From Rhodothermia bacterium (GTDB lineage: Bacteria; Bacteroidota; Rhodothermia; Rhodothermales; UBA2364): 64,000 bases of DNA. Positions 35,976 to 45,774 of the stretch are shown one piece after another (position 1 is the first letter of the stretch; the number at the start of each line of letters is the position of its first letter). The stretch spans positions 1-64,000 of the forward strand of contig JAFLBZ010000021.1 in assembly GCA_017303715.1 (NCBI GenBank), written 5' to 3'. Made by a program: the position numbers and the translations under genes. Below the pieces are notes generated by a model. The model had not been told where the DNA came from, did not search any database, and saw only the letters and a list, made by a program, of their open reading frames with translations.

Positions 35976-36851
35976 ATGAAAACCGATAAAATCTTCCATA
36001 AACTCTTTGCCGAGTACCCTTACATTCTCTTTGAACTGATAGGCAGGGTCAATGAAAAAGACAAGTATCACCCGTATAAATCGGTAGAAGTGAAAGAAAA
36101 GTCTTTACGGATAGACGGGGTACTTGTTCCTTTACTTCCGCCGTTTCCACTGCTGATTGTTGAAGTGCAGATGCAGCCTGATGTGCGTTTTTATCGGAGG
36201 TTGTTCGCCGAAACCATGCTTTACCTCCATCAGCAAGACTATGCGGGGCTGTGGAAAGCGATTGTCATCCTTCGCGACCGTTCCATGGAACCTGTGAAGG
36301 ATCCTGCTCACCAAGTTTTTTTTGATGCAGGTTTTATTGAAGTTTACTTCATCGAAGATTTGCGAACAAATCAGGTCGAAAATTTAGCATTCGATTTGTT
36401 ACGACTAATCATTGCATCGCAAGCAGAAGCCGTCCCTTTGGCTAAAAGGGTAATGCACTTGTCTCACAATCCTACTACGAAAATTACGGAACAAAATCTG
36501 GCACAAGTCATTGAAATGATCGTCTTTAGCAAATTTCCAAAGCTAAGTAGAGAGGAGATTCAAGCCATGTTAGCATTAGATTTTGACATCAAAAACACGG
36601 TGATTTATCAACAAGCCGAAAAAGAGGGTCTTGAAAAAGGCATGGAGAGGGGTCTTGAAAAAGGCATGGAGAAGGGTATAGCTTGGGAGCGCAAGCGCAC
36701 GATTGAGCATCTCAAGAAAGTGATTGTCAAGCGATTTGGAACAATTCCGGATACGTTGTTGGTGAAAATAGAGCAAGCCACCTCAGAACAACTTTTCGAT
36801 CTTTATGGCCAAGTCATTCTGGCACAACGCATAGAAGAACTGAGTGCTTAA
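35976..36851 (+). CDS. Rpn/DUF2887-type putative transposase/nuclease (PD-(D/E)XK)
   Basis: 291 residues. The N-terminal half matches the Rpn / DUF2887 family: MKTDKIFHKLF, then KSLRIDGVLVP and LLIVEVQMQPDVRFYRRLFAE, where D, E-x-Q form a PD-(D/E)XK-like nuclease site. Near residues 215-232 is an imperfect EKG(L/M)E(K/R)G repeat, a length-variable linker common in this family, followed by a helical tail. These genes behave as selfish or recombination-promoting elements and are often multicopy. It lies alone between moaE and the M1 peptidase; 51 bases separate it from moaE. I see no terminal repeats around it. Confidence 0.85.
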   Translation: MKTDKIFHKLFAEYPYILFELIGRVNEKDKYHPYKSVEVKEKSLRIDGVLVPLLPPFPLLIVEVQMQPDVRFYRRLFAETMLYLHQQDYAGLWKAIVILRDRSMEPVKDPAHQVFFDAGFIEVYFIEDLRTNQVENLAFDLLRLIIASQAEAVPLAKRVMHLSHNPTTKITEQNLAQVIEMIVFSKFPKLSREEIQAMLALDFDIKNTVIYQQAEKEGLEKGMERGLEKGMEKGIAWERKRTIEHLKKVIVKRFGTIPDTLLVKIEQATSEQLFDLYGQVILAQRIEELSA

Positions 36852-36984
36852 GCTGTTTTCAAAACTATATTCAAAACAAGTCCCAAAAACATATTATGCC
36901 CTTAAATAGAGAGGGTATTGGCATACTTGTCTTAGGGATTTAATTCGTTTAATAACAATAATTTAAAACACTAAGCGTACGTCA

Positions 36985-37021
36985 CAAAAAACAAGGGATA
37001 GAAGACAACCTCTACCCCTTG
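36985..37021 (-). terminator. Terminator of the M1 metallopeptidase gene
   Basis: Eleven-bp stem with one mismatch: CAAGGGATAGA (36992-37002) and TCTACCCCTTG (37011-37021), eight-base loop. On the minus strand it is followed by a run of Ts and lies 24 bases after the peptidase stop. Confidence 0.8.
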
Positions 37022-37045
37022 CCAGATCAATCACAACGGAAAAAT

Positions 37046-38962
37046 CTATTGCTTTGACCAAATGTTATTGCTTCTGTTTAGGTCCATAGAAGTTTGCTTG
37101 GGGTCAATCTCAACCTTTTGGACAACTCCTTTTGTAACTTCTAACTTGGTTGTCCGGCTACCTTTCAGCCAATCCGTAACAGGAAGTGTAAGGGTTTCTT
37201 TTTGCCCGTTGGTGTAAGTGACTTCTACCAGCGACATCATAGGGAAATTGCCCTTGTCCTCAATAACGATTGTAGTTTTTTTTCCCTTCGCCGTGACTTC
37301 TTTAACGCCTTGGTCAACTGTCCAAGTGGTGTACCAACCAGCCGACCAGAACCAGTCCATATCTTTCCCCAAAACATTTTCAAACGTATTAAAAAAGTCT
37401 TGGTCATAGGGATATTTAAAGGCCCAACGTTTGGCATATTCCCTGAGGACGTCCACCACTTTATCATGACCAATTACGCCACCCAATGCACGTAAAAGTG
37501 TAGCTGGTTTGTCATAAGCGGCGATGCCTCTTGCTGGTGAAGTGATGGGGTAATTATCGGTATGCCGCCCGATTTCAATTTCATTGCCCGTTCCTGCAAT
37601 GCGGAAATAGCTGTTTATTTTTGGATCCCAAGCATTTTCTTTTGGGAAGAATGCGTTGTAGCCATCATTTTCGTTGTAGGTAGTCAATCCTTCTTCTGCC
37701 CAACAAAACGACTTCTCATCTACACCAACGATCATAGGGAACCACATGTGTGCGATTTCATGGTAGGTAACGCCAAAAAGTGCTTGTGGGGTACGCGAGC
37801 CGCCAATATGGGTGAGCATTGGGAATTCCATTCCACCACCAATAAAGCCTTCTAAGGTGCTCATGTGTGGCCAAGGATAGGGAATATAACGTTTGGAAAG
37901 ATGCTCAATGCTGAATCGGGCATACTTTGCAGATTGCTTCCAGACGGTTTTTTCGGGGCGGTAAAAAGCGTGGATCATTGAATAATCGGTTTTACCGTCG
38001 TTGTTCAAATCCCCAACGGCTGCGCGTGTGGCATCCCAAATGTATTTGTCGGAGGTTGCCCACGTAAAGTCTCGAACCTTCTCGGCGGTGAAGTGCCACG
38101 TTAATTTTTCAGATGTGGTAAGGGTTGCTTTGCCAGCATCCCGTTCTTCTTTGGTCAGGACATGTACCACCGAGTCTTGCGAGGCGGCCTCACGGAGGCG
38201 CGACAAACGGTCTGCATCTAATAAGGCTTCTGGATTTTGTAGCGCACCCGTACCGGAAACTAAATAGCCTTTCGGAACGGTAATTTTTACGTCATAATTC
38301 CCAAAGTCATTGTAAAACTCTCCGTTGCCAACATATTGATCGCTGTCCCAGCCACGAACATCATCATAAACAGCCACCTGCGGGAACCAATAAGCCACAA
38401 TATGGACTTCTTTATCGTGCCCCATTCTGAAGGAGCGTTCTGGCAACGTAAAAGACCACTTAATGCCTAAGGAAATGCTTTGTTTTGACTTAAGTGGTTG
38501 CGACAATTGCAAACGCATCTGGGTTCCATTGATTTGTGGTGTAACGGTACTCCACTTCTCTGTTTCACCGGGTTTGCTGGTTAATACTTTCGTTTCACTA
38601 ATGACCATTCCATCTGTAGCAAAGGGTATGGGACGATTTCGGAAAGCCGTAGGCTTGTAGAGGTTTTGCCGCAGGTTAAGAATGACGAAGTTTAAATCAT
38701 TGGGACTATTATTGGTGTATTGAATGGTCGAGGTGCCTGTGATGAGTTTTGAAACCGGATCTAATTCAGTCTCCATAACATAATTGGCGGTATTTGTCCA
38801 ATAATTAGGGCCGGGAAGCCCTGTAGTGGTTCTTGTTCCTTTCGCAATGGCGGCCTCAAATTGCGGAGAGGGAAAAATAGGGTATGGAATTGGGCGGTTT
38901 TGTTGTTGTGCCCAAGCAGCCCAAGGCAGGAAAAAGCATAAAAGTAAGGTTCGGATCCACAT
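37046..38962 (-). CDS. Exported M1-family metallopeptidase
   Basis: 638 residues with a signal peptide (WAAWAQ). The gluzincin site is complete: HEIAH at 401-405 and the third zinc ligand E424 in WAEEG, 18 residues after the second His. GGGMEFP (375-381) is the variant of the M1 GxMEN exopeptidase motif. The N-terminal domain (about 55-290) is the usual saddle-like beta domain. It would trim peptides in the periplasm or outside the cell. The final segment (about 540-638) is a small beta domain rather than a complete ERAP-type C-terminal domain. Single gene with its own terminator. Confidence 0.9.
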   Translation of the reverse strand: MWIRTLLLCFFLPWAAWAQQQNRPIPYPIFPSPQFEAAIAKGTRTTTGLPGPNYWTNTANYVMETELDPVSKLITGTSTIQYTNNSPNDLNFVILNLRQNLYKPTAFRNRPIPFATDGMVISETKVLTSKPGETEKWSTVTPQINGTQMRLQLSQPLKSKQSISLGIKWSFTLPERSFRMGHDKEVHIVAYWFPQVAVYDDVRGWDSDQYVGNGEFYNDFGNYDVKITVPKGYLVSGTGALQNPEALLDADRLSRLREAASQDSVVHVLTKEERDAGKATLTTSEKLTWHFTAEKVRDFTWATSDKYIWDATRAAVGDLNNDGKTDYSMIHAFYRPEKTVWKQSAKYARFSIEHLSKRYIPYPWPHMSTLEGFIGGGMEFPMLTHIGGSRTPQALFGVTYHEIAHMWFPMIVGVDEKSFCWAEEGLTTYNENDGYNAFFPKENAWDPKINSYFRIAGTGNEIEIGRHTDNYPITSPARGIAAYDKPATLLRALGGVIGHDKVVDVLREYAKRWAFKYPYDQDFFNTFENVLGKDMDWFWSAGWYTTWTVDQGVKEVTAKGKKTTIVIEDKGNFPMMSLVEVTYTNGQKETLTLPVTDWLKGSRTTKLEVTKGVVQKVEIDPKQTSMDLNRSNNIWSKQ

Positions 38963-39132
38963 AAATATTGGATGTTTAGATTAAACAATAGCGTCTAAGA
39001 TGGACGCCAAGATATTTTTCAAGTTACGAACCTATCACATGAAGAAAAAGGTAAGGCGCAAATATTTCTACTTCCTCCTTGCTTTCAAACTGAAAATAAC
39101 GCTATCTTCGGTTCCGTTTAAAAAACGTATAA

Positions 39133-39216
39133 GCCCAAATGGCGGAATTGGTAGACGCGCTACATTCAGGGTGTAGTGGGCGTATGCTCGTGGAGGTTCG
39201 AGTCCTCTTTTGGGCA
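39133..39216 (+). tRNA. tRNA-Leu (CAG anticodon)
   Basis: 84-nt class II tRNA. Acceptor GCCCAAA/TTTGGGC, discriminator A; anticodon stem CTACA/TGTAG with loop TTCAGGG giving anticodon CAG (reads CTG); a long variable arm (TGGGCGTATGCTCG) as expected for leucine; T loop TTCGAGT. CCA is not encoded. A plus-strand terminator follows six bases later. Confidence 0.95.
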
Positions 39217-39222
39217 CGTTTT

Positions 39223-39254
39223 AAGCCTGTCTTCGGATATGAAGGCAGGCTTTT
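39223..39254 (+). terminator. Terminator of tRNA-Leu
   Basis: Stem AAGCCTGtCTTC (39223-39234) with GAAGgCAGGCTT (39241-39252), six-base loop, ending in TTTT; lies directly after tRNA-Leu. Confidence 0.8.
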
Positions 39255-39273
39255 CCCATCATGTAACCATATG

Positions 39274-39303
39274 AAAAAGGGCACCACACTTGTTGTAGTA
39301 CCC
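39274..39303 (-). terminator. Terminator of the lipoprotein gene
   Basis: On the minus strand, GGGTACTACA pairs with TGTGGTGCCC over ten positions (two G-U), loop ACAAG, followed by five Ts. Located 27 bases after the stop at 39331. Confidence 0.7.
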
Positions 39304-39330
39304 TATGGAAAACAAATTGGAGCGACCTTT

Positions 39331-39981
39331 TTAGAACTTCAAGTGTACATCCGCCTTTTTAAGCGTAAACTTGCCCCGTAACGTTCCCTGAAGCACCACA
39401 ACCGTAACGGTTCCTTTAACCTTTAAAGCACGAATGGCTTTATTTACAGCCTGCTTAATACCGTCAACTGATAATGTTAGGTAGTCTGGAGCCAAACTTG
39501 CCTTTACCGATTCTGGGAGTATTGGATAATCCGCAGCAAGTTCTGTACATGCCCCAATGGGAACTGGATTTGGAGAAATCGCAGTTACCACACTATTGGT
39601 AATGGTCAGGATAACTTGACCTGCACAGTAACCTTGGAGATTAATGGCTATACGTACTTTTCCATTTTGTGCAGAGGTCTTGCCAAGTGCATCGGTAGTT
39701 TCGGTAAAGACGAGTTGGTCGGTTGCTAAGCGAATCTCGTCTGCCTCAAATACTTTAGGCAGGGTTACGTTCCCCAAGCTTACTTCGCCAGAGGAATAGC
39801 CTATGGAACCATTCGCGACCGGAAGTTCTGTGGCAAATTTATCCATTGGAACCGTAACATAGTCCACACCCAATTTTTCTGCAAGGAAGTCACACCCGTT
39901 TGAGGTCAGAGCAACTGTCGCGAGTACCATAAATGCGACAAGACGACGAAGACTCGAACGTAATAACAGATTGTTTTTCAT
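39331..39981 (-). CDS. Putative lipoprotein of unknown function
   Basis: 216 residues from the ATG at 39981 (MKNNLLLRSSLRRLVAFMV), which starts a lipoprotein-like signal ending SNGC; a longer frame to 40131 has no credible signal. The mature part is beta-rich and hydrophilic with a second Cys pair (GYCAGQ and IGACTE). I do not recognise a domain. It probably attaches to the inner face of the outer membrane or to the surface. It is divergent from the hydroxyproline epimerase gene, with 279 bases between in which I see no gene. Confidence 0.65.
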   Translation of the reverse strand: MKNNLLLRSSLRRLVAFMVLATVALTSNGCDFLAEKLGVDYVTVPMDKFATELPVANGSIGYSSGEVSLGNVTLPKVFEADEIRLATDQLVFTETTDALGKTSAQNGKVRIAINLQGYCAGQVILTITNSVVTAISPNPVPIGACTELAADYPILPESVKASLAPDYLTLSVDGIKQAVNKAIRALKVKGTVTVVVLQGTLRGKFTLKKADVHLKF

Positions 39982-40260
39982 GAAGTTGTTGATTTTGGTT
40001 GGTAGTTGTGTTGTATATAAAAAATGATTGGTGGTATAAGTGAAGGGTTGGTTGAAAGGCGATATTGTTGAAATGAATAAGGGATAACCAGAAAGGTTAA
40101 TAAGTCCCAAACTACAACATAAATGAAGCAAGATGCAAGTAACCTTTTCTGGTTGAAAGATTTTTTTTCAAGGCCAATGTTCAGTAATTTAGCCCTACTT
40201 TATCAAAACCTGCTCCTGATACAACTTGTATTGGAATTTTGCCATCGTTAATCTGTCATA

Positions 40261-41262
40261 ATGATTGCTACCTTTTTTTGTATAGATGCCCATACTTGTG
40301 GTAACCCCGTACGGGTTGTAACCGGTGGTGGCCCTTTTTTAGAAGGCCGGACGATGGCCGAACGCCGTTTGGATTTCTTGGCGCGGTACGACTGGATCCG
40401 CAAAGGACTGATGTTTGAGCCAAGAGGGCACGATATGATGTCCGGTTCCATTTTGTACCCGCCTGCTGATGATGCCCGTGATGTTGGAATCTTGTTTATC
40501 GAAACCAGTGGGTGTTTACCCATGTGTGGTCATGGAACCATTGGAACCGTGACCGTGATGATTGAAAGAGGCTTAGTCCAGTCGAAAACACCCGGTTTGT
40601 TACGTTTAGAAACCCCAGCCGGAAATGTAGATGCTTACTACACCTTGAACAACGGAAAAGTAACCTCGGTGAGGATCGTTAATGTACCTTCTTTTTTGTA
40701 TGCGACCAATTTGGTGGCCGAGGTGCCGGGATTAGGAACCCTTACTTGTGACATTGCGTATGGGGGGAATTTTTATGCGATTGTAGAACCTCAAGCCAAT
40801 TACGGTGGATTAGAAACCTTCTCTGCCAGTGATGTCCTCCGATATAGCCCGCTGCTTAGAAAAGCCCTGAACAAAAAATACACCTTCCAACACCCTACCG
40901 ATCCGCGGATTTCTGGTCTAGGGCATATCCAGTGGACAGGGACGCCCACCAAGCCGGAAGCACACGCCAGAAATGCCGTATTTTATGGAGATAAGGCCAT
41001 AGACCGTTCGCCTTGTGGAACCGGAACCTCTGCAAGAATGGCACAATGGGCGGCGAAGGGGAAATTATCGGTTGGCGACTCGTTTGTGCACGAAAGCATC
41101 ATTGGCAGTATGTTTATTGGGCGGATGGAGGCTAAAACGAACGTAGGAGACTACAATGCCATTGTTCCGAGTATTGAAGGTTGGGCAAAGATCACAGGAT
41201 TTAATACCATTACCATAGACCCAGAGGATGATCCATATGCGTATGGATTTACCGTTGTATAA
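40261..41262 (+). CDS. Proline racemase family, probable 4-hydroxyproline 2-epimerase
   Basis: 333 residues, two-fold alpha/beta epimerase. Both catalytic cysteines are present: C89 in PMCGHGTIG and C252 in DRSPCGTGTSARMA, so it is an epimerase/racemase and not the Thr-containing dehydratase variant. It would interconvert trans-4-hydroxy-L-proline and cis-4-hydroxy-D-proline in the cytoplasm. The next gene, a DadA-like FAD oxidoreductase 19 bases later, could oxidise the D-product. The remaining deaminase and aldehyde dehydrogenase of the pathway are not in this window. Confidence 0.87.
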   Translation: MIATFFCIDAHTCGNPVRVVTGGGPFLEGRTMAERRLDFLARYDWIRKGLMFEPRGHDMMSGSILYPPADDARDVGILFIETSGCLPMCGHGTIGTVTVMIERGLVQSKTPGLLRLETPAGNVDAYYTLNNGKVTSVRIVNVPSFLYATNLVAEVPGLGTLTCDIAYGGNFYAIVEPQANYGGLETFSASDVLRYSPLLRKALNKKYTFQHPTDPRISGLGHIQWTGTPTKPEAHARNAVFYGDKAIDRSPCGTGTSARMAQWAAKGKLSVGDSFVHESIIGSMFIGRMEAKTNVGDYNAIVPSIEGWAKITGFNTITIDPEDDPYAYGFTVV

Positions 41263-41281
41263 TCAAAATAAACAATAATTT

Positions 41282-42526
41282 ATGGCAAAGGTGACTATTG
41301 TTGGTGGTGGGATTATTGGACTCTGCGCGGCTTATTATGCACTTGCGGATGGCCACGAAGTAACTGTCTTAGATAAAGGAGAAGTGGGACATGGTAGTTC
41401 TTGGGGCAATGCTGGATGGATTACTCCAAGTCATGTTGTCCCTTTGGCCGCACCCGGTGTAATCCGAAAAGGTTTGAAATGGATGCTCGATCCTGAAAGT
41501 CCGTTTTACATACAACCTCGCTTAGAACTGTCTTTGGCAAAATGGCTTTGGGATTTTCGATCTTATGCCAATGAAAAACATGTTAACCGTAGTATTCCGA
41601 TCTTGGGTGATTTGTGCAAGACAAGTTTAGCATTGTTCAAAGAATTGAATGAAGTCCTTGAGCATGCGTTTGGTTTCGAGGAGAAAAGTTTGATTTTTGC
41701 AGCAAAAACCGATACCGGCTTACATTCTTGTTTGCATGAAGTAGCGGCAGTAAACAACGCAGGAATGGAGGCGAGGCCGCTACTGCTGGAGGAAATGATC
41801 GCTTTAGAACCAACCTTACGTGCGGATTTAAAAGGCGGCGCCTTGTTTAAAATAGATTCGCATATGGATCCCGCCCAATTTATCCTTCGATTGACCGACT
41901 ATCTGAGGGCTTCTGGAGCGACCATTCTGGAAAACACGGCTGTCAAGGGTTTTGAAGTCCAAAAAAGCGAAATTAAAGCGGTTCGTACAGCCCACCAATC
42001 TCTCGAAAGTGATGTCGTGGTACTGGCCATTGGGGCTTGGTCTTCCGCAATTAGCCAAGTATTAGGGCTAAAATTGCCTGTTCAGCCGGGAAAAGGGTAT
42101 AGCTTAACCGTTCCGCAAACCAGAACCAAAACCAAAACCCCTGTATTGTTGGTTGAACGTAGCGTGGCCATCACCCCACTTGGAGATAATATCCGGTACG
42201 CCGGTACGATGGAAATGGCAGGAATGGGCCTGAAGATCAATCAACGACGGGTGGAGGCAATCAAAAAAGCCATCCCTGCATACCTTACGAATTATGATCC
42301 TACGGTAGCAGATAAAGCAATACCTTGGGCTGGATTGCGTCCTTGTTCCCCAGATGGCTTACCGTTAATTGGTGCTGTGAAAACACTTCCCAACTTATTT
42401 GTTGCTACAGGACATGCCATGATTGGTGTAACTACGGCAACCGGAACCGGAAAAATTATTGCAGATTTAATTGCAAACAGGGCTTCCTTTATGGATCATA
42501 GACCATTTGCCGTAGAACGATTTTAG
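41282..42526 (+). CDS. FAD-dependent D-amino-acid oxidoreductase (DadA/D-hydroxyproline dehydrogenase-like)
   Basis: 414 residues of the DAO superfamily. The dinucleotide fold is VTIVGGGIIGLCAAYY at residues 4-19; NAGWITPSH (about 44-52) is typical of DadA-type enzymes; near the end TGHAMIGVTTATGTGKIIADL closes the FAD site. It should oxidise a D-amino acid to the imino/oxo acid and pass electrons to a membrane acceptor. Placement after the epimerase points to cis-4-hydroxy-D-proline as substrate. lptC starts five bases later, perhaps by read-through rather than a shared function. Confidence 0.87.
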   Translation: MAKVTIVGGGIIGLCAAYYALADGHEVTVLDKGEVGHGSSWGNAGWITPSHVVPLAAPGVIRKGLKWMLDPESPFYIQPRLELSLAKWLWDFRSYANEKHVNRSIPILGDLCKTSLALFKELNEVLEHAFGFEEKSLIFAAKTDTGLHSCLHEVAAVNNAGMEARPLLLEEMIALEPTLRADLKGGALFKIDSHMDPAQFILRLTDYLRASGATILENTAVKGFEVQKSEIKAVRTAHQSLESDVVVLAIGAWSSAISQVLGLKLPVQPGKGYSLTVPQTRTKTKTPVLLVERSVAITPLGDNIRYAGTMEMAGMGLKINQRRVEAIKKAIPAYLTNYDPTVADKAIPWAGLRPCSPDGLPLIGAVKTLPNLFVATGHAMIGVTTATGTGKIIADLIANRASFMDHRPFAVERF

Positions 42527-42531
42527 GTTGT

Positions 42532-43116
42532 ATGAGTTATATTTTTTTGTATAAATATTATGTTTTAAGTTATTTATTTGTCCTGCCTTTGGTTGTGGTG
42601 GGGGGATGCCAATTTACAGAAATACAGCCCTCAAAACCCCAGATCAAAGATCCAAAGAAGCCTTCACAACAAATTGAGGGCGTTGCTTTGGAAATTTTGG
42701 AAGATGGAAAACCTAAACTGCGGGTGAGAGCAGGAAAAATGGCACGTTTCGAGCGAGGAGATTCTGTTTTTGCGTTATTGGAAGCGGGAAAATCCAAAAA
42801 TCAAGTTATGGTGGATATTTTCGATGAAGCAGGCTTGCCTTCTGCAAAAATCAATATGGATAAGCTACGGTTCGAGGAGGCAACGTTGCACCTCACGGCT
42901 ACCGGAAATGTTCAAGTAGAAGCCGGTAAGGGGCGTCGCCTACAGGCGGAGCACTTGGTTTGGGACAACCTCACACGTAAACTTTCAGCAAAAGGGCTTG
43001 TTAAAATAATTTCTGACAAAGAGCAATTACAGGGCTATGATTTGGTTACGGATGAAACCATGACCAATTATAGCGCGCGCAAACTGACGGGCCAAGTACG
43101 TGTGAGTGGATTATGA
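42532..43116 (+). CDS. lptC: LPS export protein LptC
   Basis: 194 residues. One N-terminal TM/signal segment (about 9-26, VLPLVVVGGC, possibly a lipobox) followed by the LptC beta-jellyroll: repeated A-x-M-A/L-E strands, for example LRVRAGKMARFERGDSVF and HLTATGNVQVEAGKGRRLQAEHLVWD. In Bacteroidota LptC can be a lipoprotein. It bridges the LptB2FG ATPase complex and the periplasmic LptA-like bridge. Its stop overlaps the next ATG (ATGA at 43113), giving translational coupling with the OstA-like gene. Confidence 0.85.
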   Translation: MSYIFLYKYYVLSYLFVLPLVVVGGCQFTEIQPSKPQIKDPKKPSQQIEGVALEILEDGKPKLRVRAGKMARFERGDSVFALLEAGKSKNQVMVDIFDEAGLPSAKINMDKLRFEEATLHLTATGNVQVEAGKGRRLQAEHLVWDNLTRKLSAKGLVKIISDKEQLQGYDLVTDETMTNYSARKLTGQVRVSGL

Positions 43117-44888
43117 CGAAGCGCAGAACCAGTTGTTTATTTCTCATTTTATTGGGTTTTATATATCCAAAAGTGCTCGTTTTTGCACAAGTTACCCCTC
43201 CAAATGTGCCCACACCAAGAACTGCACAAGTTGATACAACCCAAGTACCTTCTGGCCCAATTGGTAAATTGGTGGAAATCCTAAATGCGGATGAAACCAT
43301 TGGAACAGCAACCTCCCGTACCTTGCGCGGAAACGTCCGTTTGCGCCAAGAAAATACATTGTTGCGTGCCCAGCAGGTCGTGGAACGGTTTGATAGCAAT
43401 GTAATTACCCTAAGTGGAAAAGTTTGGATGGTGCAAAATGGTGATACCCTCACGGCGGATCAAATTGTCTATAATGCCATCAATAAACAAGCTAAAGCCA
43501 CCGGCAATATTCGCGTTTCCAATGGTCAAACACGTATTTTTACAACCTCTGGCGACTACGACGCACAAACCAAGTTGGTTCATTTTACGACGGGTGCGCG
43601 GATTTTAGACAGTACGGCAGTGATTACAGCCAAAATGGGTCGCTTTTCTAACCAAGATAAATGGGGAAATTTTGAGGGTGATGTGAAATTGGTGGATGGC
43701 AAAACCATTCTAACGGCTGCAAAAGGATCATATAATACAACCTATAAATGGGGAGAATTTGAAGGAAATGTCCGACTAATAGACGAGAATATAGAATTAA
43801 AATCATCTAAAGGAGTGTATTATAGAGACTTACAGGAAGCCTTCTTTTATGGAAATGTGGTGTTGAAACATCCTGATTTTCAACTAAAAGCAGACTCCGT
43901 TACCCATAATCGTAAAACCGATATTTCATTTGCTCGTGGGAATGTTTATTTAGAACGTTTTGACAAAGAAAGCGAAAAAAATAATACTTCCGTAGCCCGT
44001 ACTTTTTTATTTGGACGTTCCCTTTACCATACAAATAAAACCAAAACTTCTGTATTGCGTGGAAATCCGTTGGTTATCCGGCTCAAATCCAAAAAGGAGA
44101 ACCAAGCCGTATTAGATACTCTTTTTATGGCTTCTCGGATGATAGAAACCAATGAGCCATCGGCAGGCCAGCAAATTATCTTAGCAAGAGGCCAAACCCG
44201 CATCCGACAAGGCAGTTTTGCGGCACGCTCGGATTCTTTGAGGTATGAAAAAAGCGAAACATCAACGCAATTTCGCGAATCAATTCGGCTTTTTAAGGCT
44301 CCGTTGGTGTGGTCGAGAGATAGCCAAATTTCCGGTGATACATTACGTTTAAACCTTAAAGAAGGTAAACCAGATACACTTTTTGTATTTGGAAGGGCCT
44401 TTGTGGCTAAATTGGATTCTGTGCTCAATAAAATAAACCAATTAAAAGGGAAAAAATTAGTGGGCTTTTTTAAAGAAGACACCCTGCGTACCGTAACTAT
44501 TTCGCCGCAAGCCGAAGCGATATATTTTACGAAAGATGAATTAAATAAACTTTCTCAAGGCATCGAGCTAAAGTCAGATTGGTTATACCTTACATTCGAA
44601 AATGAAAATATAAAAACATTAGATGCTTTTAAACCCGATGGAACCATTTACGAAGCAGAAATTATACCTGAAAATCTTCAGTTAAATGGATTTAATTGGC
44701 AACCTGAAGAACGACCTAAAAAATCGGATTTTCCGGTTGATGCTGCACAATGGGCTTGGATTCGAGAACGGATGGAACTGCCGCCGGAACGGAAAGCGTC
44801 CGAAACCGTTACACCACTAACCGCTAAGCCTAAAACACCTCGGAAACCTCGTGGAAAACGAACAAATACCGCTCGAACAAAGCGTTGA
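43113..44888 (+). CDS. OstA/LptA-domain protein (LPS transport bridge)
   Basis: 591 residues with a signal peptide ending VFAQ. Several OstA-like jellyroll repeats (about 50-400): TSRTLRGNVRLRQENTLLRA, NVITLSGKVWMVQNGDTLTADQIVYN, KWGNFEGDVKLVDG, KWGEFEGNVRLIDE. A long non-OstA C-terminal part with a basic tail (PRKPRGKRTNTARTKR) follows. It probably forms the periplasmic LPS bridge and is larger than E. coli LptA. It overlaps lptC by four bases and lptB by 38. Confidence 0.83.
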   Translation: MTKRRTSCLFLILLGFIYPKVLVFAQVTPPNVPTPRTAQVDTTQVPSGPIGKLVEILNADETIGTATSRTLRGNVRLRQENTLLRAQQVVERFDSNVITLSGKVWMVQNGDTLTADQIVYNAINKQAKATGNIRVSNGQTRIFTTSGDYDAQTKLVHFTTGARILDSTAVITAKMGRFSNQDKWGNFEGDVKLVDGKTILTAAKGSYNTTYKWGEFEGNVRLIDENIELKSSKGVYYRDLQEAFFYGNVVLKHPDFQLKADSVTHNRKTDISFARGNVYLERFDKESEKNNTSVARTFLFGRSLYHTNKTKTSVLRGNPLVIRLKSKKENQAVLDTLFMASRMIETNEPSAGQQIILARGQTRIRQGSFAARSDSLRYEKSETSTQFRESIRLFKAPLVWSRDSQISGDTLRLNLKEGKPDTLFVFGRAFVAKLDSVLNKINQLKGKKLVGFFKEDTLRTVTISPQAEAIYFTKDELNKLSQGIELKSDWLYLTFENENIKTLDAFKPDGTIYEAEIIPENLQLNGFNWQPEERPKKSDFPVDAAQWAWIRERMELPPERKASETVTPLTAKPKTPRKPRGKRTNTARTKR

Positions 44889-45666
44889 CATAGCCCAGTC
44901 CTCTATAACGATCCCCGATGAACAAAAGCACTCGGTATTATCAACCCGTGGTTTGGTAAAACAATACCGGAGGCGTGCAGTCGTAAACCATGTGGATGTT
45001 CAGGTGAAGCAAGGGCAAATTGTGGGGCTGCTTGGACCAAATGGCGCAGGAAAAACCACTACCTTCCTGATGATGTGCGGCATGGTGACGCCAGACGAGG
45101 GAGAGGTTTATATAGATGAACGGAAAATTACCCGCTTGCCCATGTACAAACGCGCAAGGCTTGGGATCGGATACTTAGCGCAAGAAGCCTCCGTATTCCA
45201 GCATCTAACGGTGGAGGACAATCTGAAAGCTGTTTTGGAATACCAATCTATCTCGAAAACAGAACGGAACAACCGAATTGAGCAGCTTTTAGAAGAGTTT
45301 GGGATTGAACGCATCCGAAAATCAAAAGGGTATATGCTTTCTGGTGGTGAGCGGCGGCGTTGCGAAATTGCCCGCGCACTCGCTACCCAACCTAAATTTC
45401 TCTTGTTAGACGAGCCTTTTGCAGGAGTAGATCCCATCGCGGTCGAGGATATTCAACGGGTTGTGGCACACCTCAAGAAAAAAAATATTGGTATTGTTAT
45501 TTCAGACCACAACGTCCATGAGACATTGGCCATTTGTGACATTACCTATATTTTATACAAGGGCGAACTCTTGCGGCATGGTACGGCGGAGGAACTCGCC
45601 GCCGACGACGTGGTGCGTAAAAGTTATCTCGGTGAGAATTTTTCACTCGAACGGTATCGGTTTTAA
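44851..45666 (+). CDS. lptB: LPS export ABC transporter ATPase LptB
   Basis: 271 residues. Walker A GPNGAGKTT, signature LSGGERRRCEIARAL, Walker B FLLLDEPFAGVDP and the switch histidine in VISDHNVHET are all present; the family-specific GYLAQEASVF Q-loop matches LptB. About 30 extra residues precede the ABC core. Starts with GTG at 44851, overlapping the OstA-like gene by 38 bases; there is no in-frame ATG before the core. It energises LPS extraction with LptF/LptG encoded elsewhere. Confidence 0.9.
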   Translation: MENEQIPLEQSVDIAQSSITIPDEQKHSVLSTRGLVKQYRRRAVVNHVDVQVKQGQIVGLLGPNGAGKTTTFLMMCGMVTPDEGEVYIDERKITRLPMYKRARLGIGYLAQEASVFQHLTVEDNLKAVLEYQSISKTERNNRIEQLLEEFGIERIRKSKGYMLSGGERRRCEIARALATQPKFLLLDEPFAGVDPIAVEDIQRVVAHLKKKNIGIVISDHNVHETLAICDITYILYKGELLRHGTAEELAADDVVRKSYLGENFSLERYRF

Positions 45667-45774
45667 AGATAAAAGCGTTTCCAAATCTAAAGTGATTTGT
45701 GTAGTCATGCCGTTTAATTGTATTATGATGGTACAATCCCTGTACTTCCTCATTAAACAACAAACAAGGAAATC

